Assembly (NCBI GenBank): GCA_011525845.1
Contig: WYBP01000020.1
Location: forward strand, 248,001-312,000
DNA from: Gemmatimonadaceae bacterium
Lineage (GTDB): Bacteria > Gemmatimonadota > Gemmatimonadetes > Gemmatimonadales > Gemmatimonadaceae
Direction: 5' to 3'
DNA: 64,000 bases
Positions 27,109-36,004 of the stretch are shown one piece after another (position 1 is the first letter of the stretch; each line of letters starts with the position of its first letter). Under the pieces are notes generated by a model. The model did no database searches. It saw nothing but the letters and a program-made list of their open reading frames with translations, and had not been told where the DNA came from. The position numbers were made by a program, and so were the translations under genes.

Positions 27109-29409
27109 ATGGTGCCGGCGACCCCTCCCTCCGTGGACATCATCGACCGCTCCCGCGCTGCGGAAGGCGAGGTGGAGGCGGGGAATCGCGCGACCGCGCT
27201 GGTGGACGGGTTCGGCCGGGTGCGGGCCGTGAGCGGGGCCTTCACCGCCGCGCTCCGCGTGCGCCGCGACGAGCTCCTCTCGCAGCCCCTCCCCGCCGCC
27301 GCCCACCCCGAGGACCGCCCGGCGCTCGCGCACGCCCTCCACGCCGTGGCCTCCGGCGAGTGGCCAGGGTGCTCGATCGAGGTGCGGTTCCTGCAGCACG
27401 GCCGCCAGGACCGCTCCGTTCGGCTCGTGCTCTCCCCCGACGGTCCCCAGCGGGTCCGTGCCCACGCCACGGACCTGACGTCCGAGCAGGAGGCGAGCCA
27501 GACGCTCCAGCAGTACGAGTCCGGCCTGCAGGCCCTGACGGCCCACTCGCTCGACATCTGGGCGCTGCTGAACGAGAACGGCGCCATGCGCTCGGTGAGC
27601 GATTCCGTGTCGGTGCATCTGGGCTGGACACCAGAGGAGCTCGAAGGCCGGTCGATCCAGGACGTCACCCATCCCGAGGACCACGCCCTCCTCCTCGACC
27701 TCCTCCGGGCCCTGAAGGCCGAACCGACCTCGGTGCGCAGCACCGTCTTCCGGGCCCGGCACCGGGACGGCGGCTGGCGCACGCTCGAGTCCACGACCTC
27801 CGGCTTCAATCCCGACGTGCTCGGCAACTCGGTGTTCGTGGTGAACGCGCGCGACGTCACGGCGCGCGAGCGGACGGAGGCGGCGCTGCGCGAGGTGGAG
27901 TACCGGTTCGGGCAGCTCGTGGAGCAGGCGCTCACCGGCATCGTGGTGGTGCAGCACGGTCGGATCGTGTACGCGAACCCGCGGCTCCTCGAGCTCGCGG
28001 GGCTCGACGCCGACGCCGTGGCGCTCCGGCCGCGGGTGCTGCCACTGATCGACCGGCGGTCGGTGGCCGCCGTGCGGCGCGCCCGCGCGGAGCTCGCCAT
28101 GGGGGCGTCGCACTCCTCGCGGGTCCACCTCCGCGGCCGTCACGCGAGCGGACGGCTGGTGGACATCGACGTGGCGAGCAGCATCGTGGACTTCGAGGGG
28201 AGCCCCGCCCTGCTCTGCACCGTGACCGACATGACGGAGGCCAACGCGCTGCAGGTCCGCATGGCGGAGGCCGAGAAGGTCGAGGCGGTCGGACTCCTGG
28301 CCGGCGGGGTGGCGCACGACTTCAACAACATGCTCACCGGCATCCTCGCGTGGGTGGACATCGCCTCGGACGAGCTGGGGAAGGAGAACCCCATCGCGCA
28401 CGCGCTGGACGAGATCCGGATCGCGTCCGAACGCGCCGCGGAGCTCACGCGGCAGCTCCTCGCGTTCGGCCGGCGGCAGCGGCTCGAACCCGGCCCGCTC
28501 GACCCCGGCGAGGTGGTGGTGCGCCTCAAGCGGTGGATGGACCGGGTGCTCGGCCCGGAGCATCCGCTCATCGTGAACGTGCCGGACGCGCCCTGGCTGA
28601 TCGAGGCGGACCGGTCGCAGATCGAGCGGGCGATCACCGCGCTCATCATGAACGCGCAGGATGCGATGCCGAACGGTGGCGAGATCCGCGTCTCGGTGAC
28701 CCACGAGCAGCTCGACATGGACCGCGCCCAGGTGCTCGGCCAGCTCACCAGCGGCCCGCACGTCGTGGTGGCGGTGCGCGACCGCGGCGTCGGGATGGAC
28801 GACGCCACGCGGCGCCGCATCTTCGAGCCCTTCTTCACCACCAAGCCGCAGGGACGCGGCACGGGACTCGGGCTCCCGGCGGTGCTCGGCACCGTGCTGC
28901 AGTCCGGCGGGGCACTCGACGTGCAGACCGCGCCGGGCGCGGGCTCAGAGTTCCGGCTCTACTTCCCGCGCCGCGAGGAGGCGCAACGGCGCATCTCCGA
29001 TCCCCGCCACGGGGGGGGCACCGCCGACACGCCCCCCCTGCAGATCCTCGTGGTGGAGGACGATCCCGAGGTCGGCCGCGTGCTCAGGCGCACGCTGCAG
29101 AAGGCCGGGCACCAGACGCGCCTCGCCGCGTCGGCGGAGGAGGCGGAGACGCTGGTGCGCAGCGAGCCGGTGGACGTGCTCGTCTGCGACCTCGGGCTCC
29201 CGGGCGTCCATGGCTCCGTGCTGAGCGGATCGATCCGCGCGCGCGGCGAGGCCCGATGCACCGTGCTGATCTCCGGCCGGCCGATCACCGACGAGGAGCG
29301 GACGCTCGCGGGGGACCACACCGTCGCGCTGGAGAAACCGTTCCGGCCGCAGCGCCTCCTGGCGGCCGTCGCGGACGCCGTGCGCGCGGCCGGCCTGCAC
29401 GCCGGCTAG
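27109..29409 (+). CDS. triple-PAS cytoplasmic hybrid histidine kinase with receiver
   Basis: A 766-residue soluble kinase. Three PAS modules lie at about 20-120, 130-260 and 265-385 (DGFGRVRAVSGAF; NENGAMRSVSDSV; HGRIVYANPRLLE). Then come GGVAHDFNNMLTG (H403), a HATPase domain (LIMNAQDAMP; RDRGVGMDDATRRRIFEPFF; GRGTGLGLPAVLG) and a receiver (about 642-760; VVEDD, D694 in VCDLGLPG, LEKPFRP). It belongs to the same NtrB-like hybrid type as the kinase at 16.1-17.7 kb. The ATG at 27109 was chosen because upstream sequence is the divergent promoter region. CATATT lies 4 nt before the ATG, so a short or absent leader is possible. Its TAG overlaps the stop of the converging lipoprotein gene. Confidence 0.86.
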   Translation: MVPATPPSVDIIDRSRAAEGEVEAGNRATALVDGFGRVRAVSGAFTAALRVRRDELLSQPLPAAAHPEDRPALAHALHAVASGEWPGCSIEVRFLQHGRQDRSVRLVLSPDGPQRVRAHATDLTSEQEASQTLQQYESGLQALTAHSLDIWALLNENGAMRSVSDSVSVHLGWTPEELEGRSIQDVTHPEDHALLLDLLRALKAEPTSVRSTVFRARHRDGGWRTLESTTSGFNPDVLGNSVFVVNARDVTARERTEAALREVEYRFGQLVEQALTGIVVVQHGRIVYANPRLLELAGLDADAVALRPRVLPLIDRRSVAAVRRARAELAMGASHSSRVHLRGRHASGRLVDIDVASSIVDFEGSPALLCTVTDMTEANALQVRMAEAEKVEAVGLLAGGVAHDFNNMLTGILAWVDIASDELGKENPIAHALDEIRIASERAAELTRQLLAFGRRQRLEPGPLDPGEVVVRLKRWMDRVLGPEHPLIVNVPDAPWLIEADRSQIERAITALIMNAQDAMPNGGEIRVSVTHEQLDMDRAQVLGQLTSGPHVVVAVRDRGVGMDDATRRRIFEPFFTTKPQGRGTGLGLPAVLGTVLQSGGALDVQTAPGAGSEFRLYFPRREEAQRRISDPRHGGGTADTPPLQILVVEDDPEVGRVLRRTLQKAGHQTRLAASAEEAETLVRSEPVDVLVCDLGLPGVHGSVLSGSIRARGEARCTVLISGRPITDEERTLAGDHTVALEKPFRPQRLLAAVADAVRAAGLHAG

Positions 29410-29978
29410 CGCACCTCGCAGACGTTCGACTCGCGCCGCTCGAGGAAGGTGACCGGGCGGATGGTCCGCGGCACGCGGATCACGTCCACGGGGGAGACGA
29501 CCTCGTTGAGGCAGCCGCAGCCGGCCCCGCGATGCCGCTCGCGCACCACGGCGTAGATGCGGCGCTCGTCGTCACGGAAGACGGTGTCGATGTTGATCAG
29601 GTAGCCCATGCAGGGCTGCTCCCCCATGCCGGCCACGAGGAGCATCTCGCGCGAGAAGTCGACGGCGGGCGCGGGCGTGCGGCTGTTCGGGCCGGCGATG
29701 CGCGCCCAGACCGCGCGCCAGTCCGCGCTGTCCTGCACGGTCAGCCGCACCGAGTGCGTGAGGTGGCTCTTGGCGTCGCGGAAGGCGTGGTCCACCGACT
29801 GGTACGGCTCGAGGCGCACCGCGCCGGCCCGCGCGCGGGCCTCCCGCTCGGAGATGGACGGGGCATCGCCGCGCACGTCGGGGCCGGAGGCGGGCTTGGA
29901 ACGACCGCAGGCGGCGAGCAGCACGAACGCCAGGGGCGCCGCGAGCGTGAGTCTGACGAACGGGAGTGAGGTGCGCAT
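29406..29978 (-). CDS. lipoprotein with PrcB C-terminal-like domain
   Basis: A 190-residue lipoprotein (lipobox LLAAC near residue 24). The C-terminal part, DFSREMLLVAGMGEQPCMGY ... IDTVFRDDERRIYAVVRE ... GCGCLNE ... PVDVIRVPR, follows the pattern of the PrcB C-terminal domain, first described in a spirochaete protease complex. Several cysteines (C131, C162, C164 region) could form disulfides in the periplasm. It starts 17 bp after cheB and is probably in the cheW-cheR-cheB transcript. Whether it has any role in motility is unknown. The gene overlaps the triple-PAS kinase stop by 4 bp. Confidence 0.68.
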   Translation of the reverse strand: MRTSLPFVRLTLAAPLAFVLLAACGRSKPASGPDVRGDAPSISEREARARAGAVRLEPYQSVDHAFRDAKSHLTHSVRLTVQDSADWRAVWARIAGPNSRTPAPAVDFSREMLLVAGMGEQPCMGYLINIDTVFRDDERRIYAVVRERHRGAGCGCLNEVVSPVDVIRVPRTIRPVTFLERRESNVCEVR

Positions 29979-29995
29979 GGGATCTCCGGGAGCGC

Positions 29996-31093
29996 TCAGG
30001 GAGCGACGCCGGCGGCGCCGGCGTGCGAGGGGTGGGGTGCGTGGACGCTGTGGGTGATGGCGAAGGCGATCTCGGCGAGCGGGAGCACCTGCGCGGCCGC
30101 GCCCATCACGACGGCTTCGCGCGGCATGCCGAACACCGCGCTGGTCTCCTCGTCCTGGGCGATGGTGTGTGCCCCGGCGTCCCGCATGGCCAGCAGGCCG
30201 CGCGCGCCGTCCGCCCCCATGCCGGTGAGCAGGACGCCGACGGCCGCGCGTCCCGCGGCGGCCGCGACCGAGTCGAAGAGGACGTCCACCGCCGGCCGCT
30301 GGTGATGCACGGGGGGCGCGTCCTTGAGCTGGATCACGAAGCCCTGCGCGTCGCGCTGGACGCGCAGGTGCAGGCCGCCGGGCGCGACGTAGGCCACCCC
30401 GTCGCGCACCAGCTCGCCATGCACCGCCTCGCGCACCCGCAGGGCGCAGACGGTGTCGAGCCGGGCGGCGAAGGCGTTCGTGAAGCGCGCGGGCATGTGC
30501 TGCACGATGAGCGTCCCCGGGCTCCCGGCCGGCAGGCGGCAGAGCACCTGCTCGATCGCCCGCGGGCCGCCGGTGGAGGCCCCGATGGCGACCAGCCGGC
30601 TCGAGGCGCCTCCGACCTGCTCCGGGTCCCGCTGGTGCGCCCGCGCGCTCGCCGACTCGACGAGCGCGAGCGACGCGAGTGAGGCGAGCGGGATCGCGGC
30701 GGCGTTGCGGATCGCGCGCACGAGCTGCTGCGCCACGTCCGGAAGCGAGGCCGCGTCCTGCGGCTTGAGCACCACCTCGGCGGCGCCGAGCGCCAGGGCG
30801 CGCACCGCGTTCGCGCTGCTCGCGGGAGCCACCGAGCTCACGACCACCACGCGCGACGGCTGGGCGCGCATCAGCTTCTCGAGGAAGGTGAGGCCGTCCA
30901 TCCGCGGCATCTCGATGTCGAGCGTGATGACGTCCGGCGCGAACTCCACGATGCGCTCGCGGGCCTCGTACGGGTCGCGCGCGCTCGCCACCACGGCGAT
31001 GTCCGCGTGCTGGCCGAGCGCGGCCGCGAGGATGCGGCGCACCACGGCCGAGTCGTCCACGATGAGGACGCGGATGGGGGGACGGGCGCTCAT
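29996..31093 (-). CDS. cheB: chemotaxis methylesterase/deamidase CheB
   Basis: A 365-residue protein with a receiver domain (about 8-125; VDDS, D59 in TLDIEMPRMDG, LKPQD) and a methylesterase domain with the Ser-His-Asp triad at S173 (GASTGG), H199 (VQHMP) and D295 (GMGADG). Phosphorylated by CheA, it removes methyl groups from chemoreceptors, opposing CheR, for adaptation. Its ATG overlaps the cheR stop by 4 bp. No chemoreceptor gene is in this window. Confidence 0.96.
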   Translation of the reverse strand: MSARPPIRVLIVDDSAVVRRILAAALGQHADIAVVASARDPYEARERIVEFAPDVITLDIEMPRMDGLTFLEKLMRAQPSRVVVVSSVAPASSANAVRALALGAAEVVLKPQDAASLPDVAQQLVRAIRNAAAIPLASLASLALVESASARAHQRDPEQVGGASSRLVAIGASTGGPRAIEQVLCRLPAGSPGTLIVQHMPARFTNAFAARLDTVCALRVREAVHGELVRDGVAYVAPGGLHLRVQRDAQGFVIQLKDAPPVHHQRPAVDVLFDSVAAAAGRAAVGVLLTGMGADGARGLLAMRDAGAHTIAQDEETSAVFGMPREAVVMGAAAQVLPLAEIAFAITHSVHAPHPSHAGAAGVAP

Positions 31094-31947
31094 ACGTCCG
31101 CTCCCGGCTTGCGGTAGACCGAGGGGATCACCGGCTCCAGGGTGTGCGGGACGCCGGTCAGGCTCTCCGCGTGCCCGACGTACAGGAACCCGCCCGCCAC
31201 GAGGAGCGACCCCAGCCGCGCGACGAGCCGTTCCTGCGTCGGCCGGTCGAAGTAGATCATCACGTTGCGGCAGAGGATCACGTCGAAGGTCCCGCGCATG
31301 GGCCAGTCGCCGATGAGGTTGAGCCAGGCGAAGCGCACGAGGTCCCGGGTCGGCTCGTTCACGCGGCGCGTCCCGTCCGCCGCCGGCGTCACGTCGAAGT
31401 GGCGCGCCAGCTGCGCCGGGGGCACGCCGTCACGCTGCGTGGCGCCGTACCGTGCCTCCCGCGCGGCCGCGAGGATGCGGTGCGAGATGTCGGTGGCGAG
31501 GATGCGCGTGCGCGCGAGCGCGGGCGCGGAAAGCGCATCGCGCGCCACCATGGCGAGCGTGTAGGGCTCCTCCCCTGCGGCGCAACCGGCGCTCCAGAAG
31601 CGGAGGGGACGCGCGGTGCGCTCGAGCCGGGGGAAGACCGAATCGCGGAGATGGTCGAAATGCGCCGGCTCGCGGAAGAACGCCGACTTGTTCGTCGTCA
31701 GGACATCCACGAAGTGCGAGAGCTCGGTGTCGTCGCCGCCGCGGAGCGTCTCGTCCACGTACGCGTCGAGGCTCCGCGCGCCCGTCGCACGCACCCGGGG
31801 CCCGAGACGCGACACCACGAGCGCGCGCTTCCCGGGACCCAGGCGGATGCCCGCGATCCGGTGGAGCGCCTCCGCCACCGCCGTGTACCGGTCCGGGGAG
31901 AGCTCCAGGTCGAGCCGCGCGCCCGCCGGGCGGGTGGGAGCGCTCAT
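31090..31947 (-). CDS. cheR: chemoreceptor methyltransferase CheR
   Basis: A 285-residue protein with the CheR N-terminal helical domain (LTTNKSAFFREPAHFDHL, the receptor-methylation signature) and a Rossmann-like SAM-binding domain (RFWSAGCAAGEEPYTLAMV; ILATDIS; FDVILCRNVMIYFD). It methylates glutamates on chemoreceptors with S-adenosylmethionine. No C-terminal NWETF-like pentapeptide-binding extension is obvious. ATGA overlaps join it to cheW upstream and cheB downstream. Confidence 0.96.
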   Translation of the reverse strand: MSAPTRPAGARLDLELSPDRYTAVAEALHRIAGIRLGPGKRALVVSRLGPRVRATGARSLDAYVDETLRGGDDTELSHFVDVLTTNKSAFFREPAHFDHLRDSVFPRLERTARPLRFWSAGCAAGEEPYTLAMVARDALSAPALARTRILATDISHRILAAAREARYGATQRDGVPPAQLARHFDVTPAADGTRRVNEPTRDLVRFAWLNLIGDWPMRGTFDVILCRNVMIYFDRPTQERLVARLGSLLVAGGFLYVGHAESLTGVPHTLEPVIPSVYRKPGADV

Positions 31948-32441
31948 GCGATGTCGGCCGGGACCGGCACCGACGCCAGGGGCTCCATCGAGAGCACGCG
32001 GGCGGCGTCCAGGAGGATGCGCACGCGTCCGTCCGACTTCGCGATGCCGAGCAGGCAGGAGACGTCCACCTCCTGGCCGAAGAGCGGCGGCGGCTCGATC
32101 TCGTCCGCGCGGACCATCCGCACGTCGGTCACCGCATCCACGGCCACGCCGAGGAGCTGCGGACCGGCACGCAGGACCACGATGCAGGTCTCCGGCACGT
32201 CGCCGGGCGGCATCGAGAACCGCTTGCGGAGGTCCAGGATCGGGATCACCCGCCCGCGCAGGTTCACCACGCCGCGCACCGCCGGGTGGCTGTGCGGCAC
32301 GGGAGTCACCGGGAGCATCCCGATGATCTCATGCACCGCGAGGATCTCGAACCCGTACTCCTCGCCGGCGAGGATGAAGGTGAGGTACTTCCCCTCCACG
32401 TTCCGGCCGGGGGTCCGTGTCTCGACGGTGGGTGCGGTCAT
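31944..32441 (-). CDS. cheW: chemotaxis coupling protein CheW
   Basis: A 165-residue single CheW-like SH3-tandem domain (YLTFILAGEEYGFEILAVHEIIG; AVRGVVNLRGRVIPILDLRKRF; VAVDAVTDVRMV). It couples chemoreceptors to CheA in arrays. It starts the cheW-cheR-cheB group, 77 bp after the cheA stop. That gap holds a GCCGATAC box, suggesting its own sigma-28 promoter in addition to readthrough from cheA. Confidence 0.95.
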   Translation of the reverse strand: MTAPTVETRTPGRNVEGKYLTFILAGEEYGFEILAVHEIIGMLPVTPVPHSHPAVRGVVNLRGRVIPILDLRKRFSMPPGDVPETCIVVLRAGPQLLGVAVDAVTDVRMVRADEIEPPPLFGQEVDVSCLLGIAKSDGRVRILLDAARVLSMEPLASVPVPADIA

Positions 32442-32487
32442 CGGGTGGCTCAGGGGCTGGGGGACGCGGCGAAGGCGAGCCCCCTCA

Positions 32488-32514
32488 GTATCGGCCGGAG
32501 GGCCGGGAGTCCTG
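32488..32514 (-). promoter_or_regulatory. possible sigma-28 promoter of cheW-cheR-cheB
   Basis: Perfect -10 GCCGATAC (32488-32495, minus). The -35 is weak: CAGG at 15 bp spacing or TCAG at 16 bp. The -35 region falls within a 13 bp palindrome CCTGAGACTCAGG (32511-32523) that spans the cheA stop codon. Confidence 0.45.
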
Positions 32515-32518
32515 AGAC

Positions 32519-34543
32519 TCAGGCCGCGTGAGGGGCCGCGTGCGGTGGGGCCGGCGCCGCGCTCCGGCTCGCCTGCACCAGCTCGTCCACGTCGAGGATG
32601 AGCCCCACGCGCCCGTCGCCCAGGATCGCGCCCCCGGTGAGGCCGCGCACGCGCCCGATCGACTCGCCGAGCGGCTTGGCCACGACCTGTTGCTGGCCGA
32701 GGAGTTCGTCCACGTGGAGCGCGACGCGGTTGTGGCCATCCCCCGCGACGATGAGGATCCCCGCGAGCAGGTCGGCGCTCGGGCCGGGGATGCGCAGTTC
32801 GCGCTGCAGGCGGAGCAGCGGCAGCACCTCCCCGCCCTGTTGCAGGAGTTCCCCGCGCCCGAGGGCGGTGCGCAGCATCTCCGGCGCCGGGCGCACGCAG
32901 CGCCGGATGCGCGCGGTGGGGATGATGAACCGCTCCCCCTGCACCCGCACCACCATCCCGTCGGTGATGGCGAGCGTGAGCGGGAGCTCGATGGTGAACA
33001 CCGAGCCCTTCCCCGGCTCCGACTCGATGAGGGTGCGACCGCGGATCGCCAGGAGGTTCCGCCGCACCACGTCCATGCCGACGCCGCGCCCGGAGACGTC
33101 CGTGATCGCATCCGCCGTCGAGAACCCGGGCGCGAAGATCAGCTCGAACACGGCCGCATCAGGCATCCCCTCCCCCGACGTGATGAGCCCCCGCTCGATC
33201 GCCTTCGCGATGATCTTCGATCGCTGGAGTCCGCGGCCGTCGTCCCGCAGCCGCACCAGCACGCGGTCCCCCGCCTGCCGTGCCTCCACGCGGATGGTCC
33301 CCATCGCGGGCTTGCCGGCCGCGAGCCGCTCCGAGGGAGTCTCGATCCCGTGGTCCACGGCGTTCCGCACCATGTGCATGAGGGGGTCCGCGACGAGGTC
33401 CACGAGCGTGCGATCGAGCTCCGTGTCCTCCCCCGCGGTCTCGAACACCACCTGCTTCCCGCTCCGCGCCGCGAGGTCGCGCACGATGCGGGTGAGCTTG
33501 GTGAGGGCGCCGCGGAGGGGCACCATGCGGAGCCCCAACGCCAGTTCCTGCAGCTCGCGCACGATCTTGTCGGCCTGCAGCACGCGCTGCGTGAGCTCCT
33601 GCTGCGACGCGTCCTGAACCGCCGGGGTCTCCTTGAGGATCCCGTGGGCGATGACGAGCTCCCCGACCATCTCGACGAGGCGGTCGAGCTTCTCGGCCCG
33701 CACCTTGACCGTGCCCTCCGGGAGCCCGGGGGCGGGCGCGGCCGCGGCGGGGGCGGCCGCCCGCGCTTCCGCGGACGGCGTCGCCGGCGAGGCGGGCACC
33801 GCGAGCGGATCCTCCATCGCGGCGATCAGCACCGCGTACTCCGGCGACAGCTCCACGCCACCGGCGCGCGCGGCGGGGATCGCCGCGATCAGCGCCTTGA
33901 GCTGGTCCACCGCGCGGAGCGACAGCTCCGGCACGGTGCCCGTGAAGGCGAGCTCGCCCCCGCGGACGCGCCCGAGCATGTCCTCGGCGTGGTGCGCGAA
34001 CGACGCGATCGCGCCGAGCCCCAGGAAGGACGAGGTGCCCTTGATCGTGTGGAATGCCCGGAAGACATCGTTGACCGACTCGGCGTCGTCCGGCGCGCCC
34101 TCGAGGCGCAGGAGGGCCGCCTCCGCCACCTCGAGGAACTCGTGCGCTTCCCCGACGAAATCCCCGATGAGGGCGCCGTCGGCGTCGCCCGGGATCTCGA
34201 ACCACGTCGCGACGGCGGCCCCTCCGGGTGCACCGTCGGTGGGGGTGCGCGCGCTCCCGTTCACGGTGGCGCCTCCGGCGGCCGCCATCTCGAGGCGGTC
34301 GACCGCGACCTCGAGGTGGAGCCGCAGGAGCACCAGCGATGACGCCTCCGCGGCCGGCGCGAACGCCGCGGGGTCGTCCAGCAGCGCCACGGCGTCGGCG
34401 AGCGCGTTCCGCGCCTCGGATGCGAGCGAGCGGTCGCACACCACGGACCAGAGGATCTCGCGCAGGCGCCGGCGCGCGTCGGCGTCCCCCGGCTCGCACG
34501 CAACGAACGCCGCGACGGCGTCGTCGATCGTCGGCGGCGTCAC
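32519..34543 (-). CDS. cheA: chemotaxis histidine kinase CheA
   Basis: A 674-residue protein starting with GTG. The first about 120 residues are an extra helical segment with no recognised motif. The Hpt (P1) domain follows with FHTIKGTSSFLG (H165). A short Ala/Pro linker replaces the P2 CheY-binding domain. P3 dimerisation (KLDRLVEMVGELVIAHGIL), P4 HATPase (PLMHMVRNAVDHGIE; LRDDGRGL; DVSGRGVGMDVV) and P5 CheW-like domain (GERFIIPTARIRRCV) follow. It transfers phosphate to CheY and CheB. It lies 11 bp after the cheZ-like gene. Confidence 0.95.
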   Translation of the reverse strand: MTPPTIDDAVAAFVACEPGDADARRRLREILWSVVCDRSLASEARNALADAVALLDDPAAFAPAAEASSLVLLRLHLEVAVDRLEMAAAGGATVNGSARTPTDGAPGGAAVATWFEIPGDADGALIGDFVGEAHEFLEVAEAALLRLEGAPDDAESVNDVFRAFHTIKGTSSFLGLGAIASFAHHAEDMLGRVRGGELAFTGTVPELSLRAVDQLKALIAAIPAARAGGVELSPEYAVLIAAMEDPLAVPASPATPSAEARAAAPAAAAPAPGLPEGTVKVRAEKLDRLVEMVGELVIAHGILKETPAVQDASQQELTQRVLQADKIVRELQELALGLRMVPLRGALTKLTRIVRDLAARSGKQVVFETAGEDTELDRTLVDLVADPLMHMVRNAVDHGIETPSERLAAGKPAMGTIRVEARQAGDRVLVRLRDDGRGLQRSKIIAKAIERGLITSGEGMPDAAVFELIFAPGFSTADAITDVSGRGVGMDVVRRNLLAIRGRTLIESEPGKGSVFTIELPLTLAITDGMVVRVQGERFIIPTARIRRCVRPAPEMLRTALGRGELLQQGGEVLPLLRLQRELRIPGPSADLLAGILIVAGDGHNRVALHVDELLGQQQVVAKPLGESIGRVRGLTGGAILGDGRVGLILDVDELVQASRSAAPAPPHAAPHAA

Positions 34544-34554
34544 CGGTCTCCCGG

Positions 34555-35247
34555 TCAGCGGTGGTCGAAGAGCGCGTCGGCGAACGCCTGGGACTCCGCC
34601 TTGTCCGCGAGGGCGTCCGCGTCGTAGTGCGGGTGCGGTGTCGGCGGCGTCGCGGGCGTGGCGCGCTCGACCCCCGCGGGGCCGCTCATCACGGAGGCGA
34701 GGTCGGCGAGCCGCCGTTCCGCCTCGTCGATCACCGCCGACGCGTGGCTGAGCTGCTGGCTGGTGATGTCCTGGAACTGGATGAAGTTCATCACGTCGAA
34801 CAGCTCCTCCCGGAGCGCGGCGAACCGCGCCTTCCGCTCGGGAGGGGCGTCCGGCGCCGATCCCTGCTCCAGTTCCTCCACCACGCGGATGGCGCGCTCG
34901 AGTCCCTCGATCATGGAGGTGGCCGCCGATTCCGTGGCCGTGGTGACCGCCGAGAACTTCGAGGACATCTGCGCGAGCTGGGCCTCACGGGCACTCGCGA
35001 GGAGCCCGCGCGAGACCCGGATGCGCTCGAGGAGCGCGGCCACCTGGGTGTTCGCGTGCAGGACCATCGCGGCGAGCTGCCGGCTGTTGGTCAGCGAGGC
35101 GACCAGCGACCCAGCGCTCCCCGCGGCACTGGACGGCGTGCCCAGGTCGGCCACGGCCTGGTTCACGAGGCGCAGGGCGGTGTCGGTCGCGTGCAGCACG
35201 TCGGCATGCGTCTGTGGCGGCAGCGGCCGCCCGGGTTCGTGCGGCAT
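34555..35247 (-). CDS. cheZ: CheZ-like CheY-P phosphatase
   Basis: A 230-residue helical protein. The segment MNFIQFQDITSQQLSHASAV contains D160 and Q164, spaced exactly like the CheZ catalytic pair in FQDLTGQ (D143, Q147 of E. coli). Long helices on both sides fit the CheZ four-helix bundle. A proline-rich linker then leads to a short amphipathic C-terminal tail (SQAFADALFDHR), placed like the CheY-binding tail of CheZ. The length is near the usual 214. Its ATG immediately follows the cheY stop and cheA lies 11 bp downstream, so it sits between kinase and substrate genes. Overall similarity is low, so the call rests on motif, architecture and context. Confidence 0.78.
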   Translation of the reverse strand: MPHEPGRPLPPQTHADVLHATDTALRLVNQAVADLGTPSSAAGSAGSLVASLTNSRQLAAMVLHANTQVAALLERIRVSRGLLASAREAQLAQMSSKFSAVTTATESAATSMIEGLERAIRVVEELEQGSAPDAPPERKARFAALREELFDVMNFIQFQDITSQQLSHASAVIDEAERRLADLASVMSGPAGVERATPATPPTPHPHYDADALADKAESQAFADALFDHR

Positions 35248-35625
35248 TCAGGCCGCCGCCGCAGAGGTCAGGATCGCGTCGATCTTCTCCTTCAGCACCG
35301 GGGGCGTGAAGGGCTTGAGCACGTAGTTGTTCACCCCGGCATCGACGGCCGCGAGGATGTCCTCGCGTGCGGAGCGCGTGGTGACCATCAGGATGGGGAC
35401 GGTCGCCCCCTTGGGGTGGGCGCGCACGCGGCGGGCGAAGTCCAGCCCGGACATCTGGGGCATGTTCCAGTCCGTGATGATGAACTGGACGCCCCCCTGG
35501 TCGAACGCCTCGAGCGCCGCAGCACCGTCCCCGGCCTCGAGGGCATCGTCGTGTCCGATGCGCGCGAGCGAGTTCACGATGATGCGACGCATGGTCGCAG
35601 AGTCGTCGACGACGAGGAAACGCAT
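35248..35625 (-). CDS. cheY: chemotaxis response regulator CheY
   Basis: A 125-residue single receiver domain with VVDDSATMRRII, phospho-acceptor D52 (IITDWNMPQMSG), T84 region (MVTTRS) and K106 (LKPFTP). The DWNMP segment is characteristic of flagellar CheY. When phosphorylated by CheA it binds FliM and changes motor rotation. It lies 45 bp after the flgM-like gene and directly abuts cheZ. Confidence 0.94.
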   Translation of the reverse strand: MRFLVVDDSATMRRIIVNSLARIGHDDALEAGDGAAALEAFDQGGVQFIITDWNMPQMSGLDFARRVRAHPKGATVPILMVTTRSAREDILAAVDAGVNNYVLKPFTPPVLKEKIDAILTSAAAA

Positions 35626-35670
35626 GGGGTCGCGGAACGGAGAGGGTTCGCGGGACCGCGACCTGCGGGC

Positions 35671-35982
35671 TCAGCCCAGGTCGCGGCTCCGGAGGATGTT
35701 GGCGGCGATCGCGTCCAGCACTGCAGGAGCGTCGTAGCTCCCGTCGAGCACCCGGCCGCGGATCTCGAGCAGCCGCTCGGCGGAGAGGCCGTCCTCCTCC
35801 CCGGCCTGGGCCACGAGGGCGCGGGCGGCGGGAGAGAGATCGAGGACGTCGCGCTGACCGTGCGGGGGCGTCGGCGTACGGCGGACCGGCGCCTCGTCGG
35901 CGCGGACCACGGATTGGGCGGGGCGGGACGGGCCGGTGCCATCCACGAAGGGGCGGCTCGGACCGGTGGGATTGATCGACAT
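35671..35982 (-). CDS. flgM: FlgM-like anti-sigma-28 factor
   Basis: A 103-residue protein. The first about 45 residues are polar and low-complexity, as in FlgM, which is disordered. The C-terminal half has DVLDLSPAARALVAQA and then SAERLLEIRGRVLDGSYDAP followed by DAIAANIL, the conserved sigma-28 binding helices. FlgM holds FliA inactive until the hook is complete and FlgM is exported. An excellent ribosome site (AGGAGGT, 6 nt before ATG) precedes it. It has its own sigma-28-type promoter, giving the usual negative feedback. The matching FliA gene is at the right end of the window. Confidence 0.85.
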   Translation of the reverse strand: MSINPTGPSRPFVDGTGPSRPAQSVVRADEAPVRRTPTPPHGQRDVLDLSPAARALVAQAGEEDGLSAERLLEIRGRVLDGSYDAPAVLDAIAANILRSRDLG

Positions 35983-36004
35983 GGACTACCTCCTATGCAG
36001 TGGA

